From an uncultured Lachnospiraceae bacterium (GTDB lineage: Bacteria; Bacillota; Clostridia; Lachnospirales; Lachnospiraceae): 64,000 nt of DNA. The stretch spans positions 1-64,000 of the forward strand of contig CAJTOO010000013.1 in NCBI GenBank assembly GCA_910577735.1, read 5' to 3'. Of this stretch, positions 33,356-40,897 are shown one piece after another (position 1 is the first letter of the stretch; each line of letters opens with the position of its first letter). The notes beneath the pieces were generated by a model, which was not told where the DNA came from, did not search any database, and worked only from the letters and a program-made list of their open reading frames with translations. The position numbers and the translations under genes are program-made.

Positions 33356-33991
33356 ATGAGAAAGAAAATGAAAAGTGCATCGATTATTATTTTGAGTTTG
33401 GCTCTGGCAGGAGCGGTTTTGACTGGATGCGGAGATGGCAGACAGTCCGGGCAGGATACACAGCAGAGTACGCCCGCAGACATATCGAGGGAAAGTGAGC
33501 CGGATTCTTTGGCGGACAGTGAGGAGGCTGTCGAGAAAATACAGGAAGGAGATGCAGAGAAAACAGATGGGGAAAACACAGAAAAGACTGAGGAAGAGAC
33601 CGTAGAAAAAGCAGAAGAAGATACACAAAGCATACAGACAGGGAAAGTATACGAGGATAATTTTGCGGTGGACAGTGAGGCAGCAGAGGCATTTGCCAGA
33701 AAAGTAAAAGACGCAGCTGCCCAAAAGGATTTGGAAGCGCTGGCAGAACTGACTGCATTTCCGGTTTATGTGGGCTTGCCGGATGTTGATGTGGTTGAGA
33801 CGAAAGAAGATTTTCTGAATCTGGGAGCGGAAACAGTCTTTACAGAAGGGCTGTTAAAGTCTGTGGAAGCGGCTGATATTGAGAACTTCCAACCCAGCAT
33901 GGCGGGATTTTCCATCTCAGACGGAGGATCATCCAATATAAATTTCGGTGTTGTGGATGGAGAGTTGGCCATTAACGGAATTAACTATTAG
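33356..33991 (+). CDS. Lipoprotein of the SigV-like operon
   Basis: 211 residues. Signal peptide with lipobox VLTGC (Cys25), then a Ser/Asp/Glu-rich low-complexity linker (about 30-95, with repeats such as EKTEEETVEKAEED), then a compact C-terminal domain (100-211) resembling small NTF2-like folds: KDAAAQKDLEALAELTAFPV and the ending VVDGELAINGINY. Function unknown. It starts 2 bases after the anti-sigma stop with AGGAGG just ahead, so it belongs to the same operon and is probably a target or modulator of the envelope stress response. Confidence 0.75.
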   Translation: MRKKMKSASIIILSLALAGAVLTGCGDGRQSGQDTQQSTPADISRESEPDSLADSEEAVEKIQEGDAEKTDGENTEKTEEETVEKAEEDTQSIQTGKVYEDNFAVDSEAAEAFARKVKDAAAQKDLEALAELTAFPVYVGLPDVDVVETKEDFLNLGAETVFTEGLLKSVEAADIENFQPSMAGFSISDGGSSNINFGVVDGELAINGINY

Positions 33992-34000
33992 TAGAACGAT

Positions 34001-34055
34001 AACTGCTGTAAGATAGTATAACGGAAATAGTTATATCTTACAGCGGTTATTTTTA
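34001..34055 (+). terminator. Terminator of the SigV-like operon
   Basis: AACTGCTGTAAGATA (34001-34015) pairs with TATCTTACAGCGGTT (34034-34048) with one mismatch, followed by ATTTTT. Confidence 0.88.
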
Positions 34056-34163
34056 ATTTGTTGGAAATCTTATATTTCTGTATCGTAGTGGGTTTGGGGA
34101 GCAGGCTGTTGACCTTCGCTGTTGTATGAGTAAATGAGCTGCCAAATGAGTACAAACGTGTAT

Positions 34164-34216
34164 TAGACATGACACACAAATAGATTTATAATATAAATAT
34201 TCTTGGCAAAGAATAT
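34164..34216 (+). promoter_or_regulatory. Promoter and start-site palindrome of the carboxypeptidase gene
   Basis: TAGACA (34164-34169), 17 bases, TATAAT (34187-34192). Right at the expected start of transcription lies a perfect inverted repeat ATATTCTT-GGCA-AAGAATAT (34197-34216), which could be an operator or a 5' stabilising hairpin. Confidence 0.6.
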
Positions 34217-34280
34217 GTGTTGTGAGAATAGAATAAATGTTCTTACAGAACTATCATAAAAGAATTTCGGAGGCAGTGCA

Positions 34281-35471
34281 GTGATGGAGTCGTACTTTGA
34301 AGATGGAGAGGAAGACCGGGAATTTCGAGCCCGCTATGAGAGAAGACAGCGTATGCGGCTCGAGAGACAGCGGCGTTTGAGAAGACAGCGTATGATAAAA
34401 AGGGCACTGTGCCTGGGAATCCTAGGGATGATTATCGTTTTAGCAGGTGTCGCCGTCAGATCCAGTAGAAAAACAAAAGCAGATGAAAACCCGGCACAGG
34501 AAGCAACGGCTATGGGGCAGTCTGATGGAATGGGAAGCATCATAGAAAAGGTAATGGAAAGGGCAGCAGAAACCGGAACACAAGAGACCGGGGAAACAGA
34601 GACAGAGCTGTCGGAAGCAGAAACGACGGAGGCAGAAGAAGAGCCCCTGACGTATTCTTTTGCGGAAACGCCGGATACAGCAGCCATTACCAGTGAGGAC
34701 GTAATCAGTACGAATGCTGTTCTGGTGGATGAAAGTGCAGATACTATTGTGGCATCCAAGGGTGCAAAGGAAAGAATCCTGCCGGCATCCATGACAAAGG
34801 TACTGACCATATTGGTGGCGGCGGAACATATTTCGGAAGAGGACTTGGATGATACGTTCACGATGACACTGGAGATTACGGATTATGCGTATGTGAATGA
34901 CTGCAGTTCCGTAGGATTTTTAGATGGGGAAGAGGTAACGGTACGTGATCTGTTTTATGGAACGGCATTACACTCCGGCGGGGATGCGGCACTGGGACTG
35001 GCAACTTATGTGGCTGGTTCTCAGGAGGCTTTTGTGGAGATGATGAATCAGAAACTGGAAGAGCTTGGAATTGCAGACAGCACACATTTTACCAACTGTG
35101 TGGGAATTTACGATGAAGCTCATTACAGCACCGTTTATGATATGGCTGTTATTATGAAGGCGGCGATACACAATGACCTGTGCAGGGAATTTTTATCCTT
35201 ACACACTTATACTACGAAACCTACGGAACAACATCCGGATGGTATTGAGATTTCCAACTGGTTTTTGCGGAAGATTGAAGATAAGGACACCGGCGGTGAA
35301 GTGCTTTGCGCCAAGACCGGGTATATCGACCAGTCTAAGAACTGTGCAGTAAGTTACGGTACATTTGCAGGCGGGAAACCATATATCTGTGTGACGGCGG
35401 CTTCCACCAGCAACTGGCGGTGTATCTACGATCACGTGGAGATTTATAACAGATATGTTCCATCGACTTAA
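34281..35471 (+). CDS. D-alanyl-D-alanine carboxypeptidase (S11)
   Basis: Penicillin-binding protein of the PBP5/DacF type that trims the terminal D-Ala from peptidoglycan stem peptides. 396 residues from a GTG (GGAGG 7 bases upstream; ATG at 34284 is the alternative). An unusually basic N-terminus (Arg/Glu-rich, 10-40), membrane anchor at about 40-60, and an acidic Thr/Glu linker to 125 precede the enzyme domain. Motifs: S170-MTK (SxxK), HS232-GG (the SxN site, with Gly instead of Asn) and K345-TG. The replacement at the second motif is worth noting. The usual C-terminal PBP5 domain and amphipathic anchor are missing; here the N-terminus anchors. Confidence 0.88.
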   Translation: MMESYFEDGEEDREFRARYERRQRMRLERQRRLRRQRMIKRALCLGILGMIIVLAGVAVRSSRKTKADENPAQEATAMGQSDGMGSIIEKVMERAAETGTQETGETETELSEAETTEAEEEPLTYSFAETPDTAAITSEDVISTNAVLVDESADTIVASKGAKERILPASMTKVLTILVAAEHISEEDLDDTFTMTLEITDYAYVNDCSSVGFLDGEEVTVRDLFYGTALHSGGDAALGLATYVAGSQEAFVEMMNQKLEELGIADSTHFTNCVGIYDEAHYSTVYDMAVIMKAAIHNDLCREFLSLHTYTTKPTEQHPDGIEISNWFLRKIEDKDTGGEVLCAKTGYIDQSKNCAVSYGTFAGGKPYICVTAASTSNWRCIYDHVEIYNRYVPST

Positions 35472-35591
35472 TTCTGAAAAAATACGCAGCAGACAGGTAA
35501 AGATGAACGTCCTTTTCTTGGAGTGATTATTGTAGGTAAGAATCATAAGGATTGTGTACCATTGTCGAAACCCAAGAAAAAGCATGAAAAG

Positions 35592-35939
35592 ATGCGTGAT
35601 AAGATAGATTTTAAGAAAATTGTATATAATGGTGTTCTGATAGGAGTTTTAAATTTTAATCTTATGATACCAGTAGAAGATGCACAGATACAACATATTG
35701 ATACGAAAATCCGTAAACATGATAATTCTGATACGAGAAAGAAAAAGGAACTTCTCATCAAGGAATTAGAGTGGTGTAATGAACAGGTAAGTGAATTGAC
35801 TAATACAGCAAATGTTCTTTATCATAAATATATTTCTGGAGAGAACTTTGCAGCTAAAAAGCAATGCCTAGATTTTAAGAAGATGGAATTAGAATGTGAA
35901 AAATATAATTTTAAAATGAAGAGGCTCATTCCATGTTAA
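35592..35939 (+). CDS. Small basic hypothetical protein
   Basis: 115 residues from ATG 35592; the open frame extends up to 35523 (GTG) and TTG at 35562 is another possible start. It is Lys-rich with a coiled-coil segment (KKKELLIKELEWCNEQVSEL). No motif is recognised. The DNA is visibly more AT-rich than both neighbours and uses AT-ending codons (ATA, AAT, TTA), hinting at foreign origin. Its stop overlaps the start of the ArAE-like transporter gene, so translation is coupled if it is a real gene. Confidence 0.5.
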   Translation: MRDKIDFKKIVYNGVLIGVLNFNLMIPVEDAQIQHIDTKIRKHDNSDTRKKKELLIKELEWCNEQVSELTNTANVLYHKYISGENFAAKKQCLDFKKMELECEKYNFKMKRLIPC

Positions 35940-36910
35940 AACTGATTAAGATTGCCGTCGGAAGTGTGATATCTATTTTTCTTGCTGATATGCTGGGACT
36001 TGGCTACAGTACGGCGGCGGGCATCATTACGCTGCTGACGATACAGGACACTTCCCGTGAGACGATTGTCATTTCCGTGAAAAGAATGTGTGCTTTCCTG
36101 TTAGCTACGGTTCTTGCTTATGCAGTCTTTCATGTTGTCGGGTATCATGTGTTTGCTTACGGTATTTTCCTGTTTCTTTTTATTGCATGCTGCATTCCGT
36201 TTCATTTGGGTGAGGCGGTATCCATAAATGCGGTGCTGACGACGCACTATCTTCTGGAAAAGGACATGTCTTTACCGTTTATTGGCAACGAGGCGATGCT
36301 TCTTCTGATCGGGGCGGGAATCGGTACGCTTCTGAATCTTTATATGCCGGGAAAAAGCAAAGAGATTCGGGCTATGCAGCGTCAGTTGGAGGAGGACATG
36401 CGGGCCGTTCTTATGCGGATGTCAGAGTATATCAGGAAAGAGGATAGGGAGGATTATACAGGAACCTGTTTTCATAAACTGCAGGCAGATATAGATATTG
36501 GTAAGAAGCAGGCTTATGCTTACATGAATAATACCTTTTTTCAGGAGTCGAAATATTTCATTGCTTATATGAATATGAGAGAACAGCAGACGATTGTCCT
36601 TAAGGACGTTTATAAGAAGATTATCAGTATCCATATGTTTCTGCCGCAGACGGATCAGGTGGCAGACCTGTTTTATGAGATTGGGGTTACCTTTGGGGAA
36701 TCCAATAATGCCAGGGCCCTGCTTGCCAGATTGGAGGAGGTGCTTTCGCAGATGAAGAGTTCCCAGCTGCCTGTAACGAGACAGGAGTTTGAGGCACGGG
36801 CAGTGTTGTATGGTATTTTGTTGGATTTGGAGTACTTTCTTAGGTTGAAGAAGGAGTTTGCGGATGCATTGACGCAGGAGCAGATCAGGAGGTATTGGCA
36901 TGGGGAATGA
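35933..36910 (+). CDS. Aromatic acid exporter (ArAE/FUSC) family protein
   Basis: 325 residues. Four to five N-terminal membrane helices (about 5-140, with GLGYSTAAGIITLLTIQDTSR) match the aromatic acid exporter family, followed by a cytoplasmic helical domain (150-325). The family exports aromatic carboxylates or related anions, but no substrate is assigned in Clostridia. GAAGAGG lies 8 bases before the ATG. The downstream DUF1905 gene overlaps its stop. Confidence 0.8.
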   Translation: MLKLIKIAVGSVISIFLADMLGLGYSTAAGIITLLTIQDTSRETIVISVKRMCAFLLATVLAYAVFHVVGYHVFAYGIFLFLFIACCIPFHLGEAVSINAVLTTHYLLEKDMSLPFIGNEAMLLLIGAGIGTLLNLYMPGKSKEIRAMQRQLEEDMRAVLMRMSEYIRKEDREDYTGTCFHKLQADIDIGKKQAYAYMNNTFFQESKYFIAYMNMREQQTIVLKDVYKKIISIHMFLPQTDQVADLFYEIGVTFGESNNARALLARLEEVLSQMKSSQLPVTRQEFEARAVLYGILLDLEYFLRLKKEFADALTQEQIRRYWHGE

Positions 36911-37202
36911 AGAAAGAAATGTTAAAATATATGAATATGAATCTCTGCTTTATGATGCAGAAGGAAGCGGCGGCGCTTATGTTATTTTCCCCTATGATAT
37001 CAGGAAAGAGTTTGGGCGGGGCCGGGTGAAGGTGCACGCTGAGTTTGACGGAGAACCCTATGATGGCAGCATAGTCAATATGGGTGTGAAAAATGCTGAC
37101 GGAAGTGTATGCTATATCATAGGGGTGTGCAAGGAGATACGCGTCCGGATTGGAAAACATCCGGGAGACGTGGTCAGGGTGACTATCAGGGAACGAAACT
37201 AA
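36900..37202 (+). CDS. DUF1905 domain protein
   Basis: 100-residue soluble protein made of one DUF1905 beta-barrel: YEYESLLYDAEGSGGAYVIF, then PYDIRKEFGRGRVKVHAEFDGEPYD and the ending IGKHPGDVVRVTIRERN, all typical. Function unknown; the fold is proposed to bind a small ligand. AGGAGG lies 7 bases upstream, and it overlaps the transporter gene by 11 bases. Confidence 0.85.
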   Translation: MGNEERNVKIYEYESLLYDAEGSGGAYVIFPYDIRKEFGRGRVKVHAEFDGEPYDGSIVNMGVKNADGSVCYIIGVCKEIRVRIGKHPGDVVRVTIRERN

Positions 37203-37334
37203 ATCTTTTATTCTATTGTAATGCGATTCATGGATTCTTCCAGTGTAATGATTTCCTTTTTTATGTGTTCTATATTTTGCGTCAGTGCGTCATGACTTTG
37301 GCCTGTTCATGAAGCCGGATTTTTCATTTTCCTG
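37203..37334. other. Gap with a possible gene remnant
   Basis: On the minus strand 37205-37290 a frame reads HDALTQNIEHIKKEIITLEE then SMNRITIE and stop, which looks like the C-terminal helix of a lost protein; there is no start codon and a stop lies just upstream. Otherwise nothing is seen. Confidence 0.3.
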
Positions 37335-37388
37335 TTGACAGGTCTTTGTACAAAGTGTATAATTTCCATAAAGCGTACACGAGTACGC
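37335..37388 (+). promoter_or_regulatory. Consensus promoter with two palindromes
   Basis: TTGACA (37335-37340), exactly 17 bases, TATAAT (37358-37363): a perfect sigmaA promoter. The spacer holds the perfect palindrome CTTTGTACAAAG (37344-37355), and the expected start point is followed by GCGTAC-ACGA-GTACGC (37373-37388). Both share a GTAC core, as expected for two operators of one repressor. The LacI-type regulator at 42450 is the nearest candidate. Confidence 0.8.
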
Positions 37389-37644
37389 AAAAGAAAATTG
37401 CACATAGTGATAAGACAGAACACTGTATTTTGCAGTTAAGACAACGAAAATGATGCCTGTGTTATGGGAGGAACACAAAAAAATACCCCAACCGCTATGG
37501 TCCCCGCGAAAGAACTGATAGACTGTTAGGATATTTTTACATTCGTTATTTTAAATCATTTTTGCATAAATGTAAAGTGTCTGTCAAAAATCTACAGGAG
37601 GGTGTCGCCTTCCTGCAACACAAACACAGACAGGAGGTTTATTC
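37389..37644 (+). other. Long leader of the arabinoside transport operon
   Basis: About 255 transcribed bases before the lipoprotein gene. It holds a possible 21-residue ORF (37464-37529, MGGTQKNTPTAMVPAKELID...) without a clear ribosome site, and a hairpin CAGGAGG/CCTTCCTG near 37595-37616 just ahead of the real ribosome site AGGAGG. No known riboswitch class was recognised. Confidence 0.35.
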
Positions 37645-38994
37645 ATGAAAAAGAAACTAGTAAGCGTACTTTTGAGTGCGGCGATGTGTATCACATTATT
37701 GGCAGGCTGCGGTGGAAATACCGACACAGATCAGACAGCATCCAATGATACGGCAGATACACAGCAGGAGCAGCAGGCAGCGGCAGATACACAGACAGAC
37801 AGTAAAGATGCGGCAGATACAGCATCCGGCGAGAAAATCAAGTTACAGTTCTGGAATGTATTTACAGGTTCTGACGGTGATATCCTGCGGGAAATCGTAG
37901 ACAATTATAATAAGACGAATACGGATAACATTGAGATTCAGATGGATATTATGCCAAACGACCAGCTGCAGCAGAAACTGCCGGCGGCAATTGCTACAGG
38001 AACGGCACCGGATTTCGTATTGTTTGGCGTAGAAAATATTGCGCCTTATGTGAGTAACGATTCCCTGGAAGACATCAGTGATTTCTGGGATGTGACCGGT
38101 GTGGATAAGAGCAATATCTTAGAAAATGTGCTGGAACTTTCCCATGTGGATGGTAAGTTATACGGAACTCCCATGCAGTATAACGTGAGTTACTTATATT
38201 GGAATAAGGATCTTTTCAAAGAAGCAGGCTTAGATCCGGAGAAGGCTCCTGCCACATTGGATGAGCTGGCAGAGTATGCGGTGAAGCTGACGAACCCGGA
38301 GAAGAACCAGTTTGGTCTTGCGCTCCCTACAAGTGTTACATACATGCAGTTCTTATGGGCTAACGGCGGCGATGCAAACGATCCGGCCACCAATACCAAC
38401 CTGTTAGATTCTGAGGAGAATTTAAAAACCCTGGAATGGCTGCAGGATCTGACTGTAAATAAGAAAGTTTCTCCCAGCAGTATCACCGGTCCGGAAGCGG
38501 ATACCATGCTGCAGGCAGGACAGATAGCCATGTACATGAGCGGTCCCTGGCAGATTAACGGACTGCGGGAACAGGGCATTAACTTTGGTATTGCACCCTG
38601 TGTGGCGGGCAGTGCTGGCGCTTTCTCCCCGGCAGGCGGATGCAGTTATGTGATTCCTAAGGGTACGGAAGAAAGTCATAAGCAGGCAGCTTATAAGTTC
38701 ATGCAGTATTGGCTGACAGACGATGTGTTGAAGGAATGGTCCCAGAGGAACGGATTCCCGGTATGGTCTAAGACCCTGATGGAAGATCCGGAGATACAGA
38801 GTGATGAGGTATTGAGTGCCATCTCTAAAGCAACGGAAATTGGACGTTCCTATAATCTGGGTTATTCTCTGGCGAGCCAGATTGACAACGATGTGATGAT
38901 ACCGCTGTTTGAGAAGGTCATGACAGGTGCGGCGGCACCGGAGGATGCTTTAAAGGAGGCATCTGCGGCAATGGACAGTGTGCTTGCACAGTAA
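37645..38994 (+). CDS. Sugar-binding lipoprotein of an ABC importer (family 1)
   Basis: Extracellular solute-binding protein family 1, 449 residues. Lipobox LLAGC (Cys22), an acidic Asp/Gln/Ala linker to about 65, then the mature domain LQFWNVFTGSDGDILREIVD, the segment DFVLFGVENIAPYV and the hinge-region AMYMSGPWQINGLR. Together with two permeases and an intracellular arabinofuranosidase, it probably captures arabino-oligosaccharides. The ATPase is not encoded here; such importers in Firmicutes commonly share an MsmK-type ATPase. A partial terminator follows. Confidence 0.9.
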   Translation: MKKKLVSVLLSAAMCITLLAGCGGNTDTDQTASNDTADTQQEQQAAADTQTDSKDAADTASGEKIKLQFWNVFTGSDGDILREIVDNYNKTNTDNIEIQMDIMPNDQLQQKLPAAIATGTAPDFVLFGVENIAPYVSNDSLEDISDFWDVTGVDKSNILENVLELSHVDGKLYGTPMQYNVSYLYWNKDLFKEAGLDPEKAPATLDELAEYAVKLTNPEKNQFGLALPTSVTYMQFLWANGGDANDPATNTNLLDSEENLKTLEWLQDLTVNKKVSPSSITGPEADTMLQAGQIAMYMSGPWQINGLREQGINFGIAPCVAGSAGAFSPAGGCSYVIPKGTEESHKQAAYKFMQYWLTDDVLKEWSQRNGFPVWSKTLMEDPEIQSDEVLSAISKATEIGRSYNLGYSLASQIDNDVMIPLFEKVMTGAAAPEDALKEASAAMDSVLAQ

Positions 38995-39016
38995 GGCAAA
39001 GGAAAATGAAACCGAA

Positions 39017-39044
39017 AGAACCGTCGTTTTCGGCGGTTCTTTTC
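39017..39044 (+). terminator. Attenuating terminator between lipoprotein and permease
   Basis: AGAACCGTCG-TTTT-CGGCGGTTCT, one G-T pair, then TTTC. Located inside an operon it would lower permease output relative to the binding protein. Confidence 0.75.
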
Positions 39045-39080
39045 TATAACATACAATTTTGATTTTTACAGGGAGGGGCT

Positions 39081-39992
39081 ATGACCAAACGTAAAAAGAA
39101 GAGAAAGTATGCGGCGCAGAATCAGAAAAGCGCGTATCTTTTTATATTACCATCCATGATTATTTTATCGGTATTTGTGTTTGTTCCGTTGATTGCTTCT
39201 TTTGTCATCAGTATCACGAACATGAATATTTTTATGAGAGATGTGGAAGTTGTAGGTTTGAAAAACTTTACCAGACTGTTTGCGGATAACCGGGTGACAA
39301 ATGCCACATTTAACAGTCTTTATTTCACACTGCTTGAGGTGCCGCTGCAGGTGGGCCTGGCACTGCTTTTGACGGTGTGTCTTGCGAAGAACAACAGATA
39401 TTGCAAGATGCTGCGTTCCATCTATTATCTGCCCTTTGTCTGTTCCATGACGGCAATCGGCATTGTCTGGTCCATGCTGCTCGATCCTAACATGGGACTG
39501 GTTGCCTATTGGCTGAGGCAGGCAGGATTGGAGACGGTGGCTTTCTTAAAGGATCCGAAGCTTGCCATGCCTACGGTGATAGCAGTGACAGCCTGGAAAG
39601 GTTTTGGCTATACGCTGACGCTTCTTGCGGCGGCAGTGCTGAACATTCCCCAGTCACTTTATGAGGCAGCGCAGATGGATGGAGCCGGGAGTTTTCAGAA
39701 GTTTATCCATATCACGATACCGGGAATCTGGCCCACCATCAGTTTCTGTATTGTGACTACGACCATAAGTGCCCTGCAGATGTTTGACCAGGCCTATGTC
39801 ATGACCCAGGGCGGTCCGCTGAACAAGACGGAGACGGTGGTACAGTATATATATGACAGGGGATTTCAGACGGCGCCTTATGATCTGGGATATGCATCGG
39901 CTATTTCGGTCTATTTGTTTGTGATCGTAGCGGTGATTACCTTTGTTTTGCGCAAATTTGTGCTGAGCCGAAAGGAGGATGCAGATGTATAG
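39081..39992 (+). CDS. Sugar ABC permease (MalF/LplB type)
   Basis: 303 residues with six membrane helices. The EAA loop that contacts the ATPase is SLYEAAQMDGAGSFQKFIHI-like, about residues 193-212, and the start YLFILPSMIILSVFVFVPL is typical of this group. GGGAGG precedes the ATG. It overlaps the next permease gene by 8 bases at that gene's preferred start. Confidence 0.92.
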   Translation: MTKRKKKRKYAAQNQKSAYLFILPSMIILSVFVFVPLIASFVISITNMNIFMRDVEVVGLKNFTRLFADNRVTNATFNSLYFTLLEVPLQVGLALLLTVCLAKNNRYCKMLRSIYYLPFVCSMTAIGIVWSMLLDPNMGLVAYWLRQAGLETVAFLKDPKLAMPTVIAVTAWKGFGYTLTLLAAAVLNIPQSLYEAAQMDGAGSFQKFIHITIPGIWPTISFCIVTTTISALQMFDQAYVMTQGGPLNKTETVVQYIYDRGFQTAPYDLGYASAISVYLFVIVAVITFVLRKFVLSRKEDADV

Positions 39993-40818
39993 GATAAAGA
40001 AGATGACCTTATCTGCGGCCATAGGATATATTTTTACACTTCTGGTCGCCATTACAGTGCTGGTTCCTATTTTATGGCTGCTTGTTTCCTCTTTTAAGAC
40101 AGATGTGGGAGTCATTAAATTTCCACCCCGGTTCTTTCCGGAAGAATGGACACTGCACCAGTATTTGTATGTGGGAGACAGCATTCCGATCTTTGATATG
40201 ACGAAGAATACCGTGATTTTTGCAGGCGGGGTGACGCTGATCAGCCTGTTGTTTGATTCCATGGCAGGATACGCCTTTGCAAGGATGCGTTTCAAAGGTT
40301 CCAAGGTTTTATTTTCTATCATATTGCTGACGATGATGGTGCCTTTCCAGATCATCATGACACCGCTCTATATTGAAGTGTATAAGCTGCATCTTTTGGA
40401 CAGCTATCTGGGACTGATTCTGCCGCGGGCCACCAGCGCCTTTGGTATATATATGATGAGTTCCTTTTTTGAGGGGCTGCCTAAGTCCCTGGAAGAGTCA
40501 GGAAGGATCGACGGCATGAGTGAGTTTCGCATTTTCCGCTCCATTATGATGCCGTTATGTAAACCGGCATTGGTGAGTCTGGGAATCTTTCATTTCATGA
40601 ATAACTGGAATGATCTGCTGTATCCCCTGATGCTTACCAGTTCTCAGAACAAGAGGACGTTGTCGGCAGGGTTGGCGGTCCTGGTGGGAAATAAGGTGAT
40701 CAAATACGGGCCCACGCTGGCGGCGACCATGATATCCCTGATCCCGCTTCTGGTGTTGTATATTTTCTGTCAGAAGTATTTTATTGAAGGTGTGGCCACT
40801 GCCGGGGTGAAGGAATAG
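39985..40818 (+). CDS. Sugar ABC permease (MalG/AraQ type)
   Basis: 277 residues with six membrane helices. I start at the second ATG (39985) because AAAGGAGG ends immediately before the first ATG (39979), leaving no spacing. The EAA loop reads LPKSLEESGRIDGMSEFRIF (about residues 169-188) and the end is FCQKYFIEGVATAGVKE, typical of the AraQ/MalG group. Forms a heterodimer with the preceding permease. Confidence 0.92.
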   Translation: MYRIKKMTLSAAIGYIFTLLVAITVLVPILWLLVSSFKTDVGVIKFPPRFFPEEWTLHQYLYVGDSIPIFDMTKNTVIFAGGVTLISLLFDSMAGYAFARMRFKGSKVLFSIILLTMMVPFQIIMTPLYIEVYKLHLLDSYLGLILPRATSAFGIYMMSSFFEGLPKSLEESGRIDGMSEFRIFRSIMMPLCKPALVSLGIFHFMNNWNDLLYPLMLTSSQNKRTLSAGLAVLVGNKVIKYGPTLAATMISLIPLLVLYIFCQKYFIEGVATAGVKE

Positions 40819-40897
40819 ATAAGCGGCGGCAAAGCAGCAGGCAAGCAGGACAAATGTAACATAAATAACATTATAAAATAAGGAGAACCATAACGGT

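Noticed and set aside
39654..40358. 234-residue minus-strand ORF
   Set aside because: Crosses two well-defined overlapping permease genes on the opposite strand.
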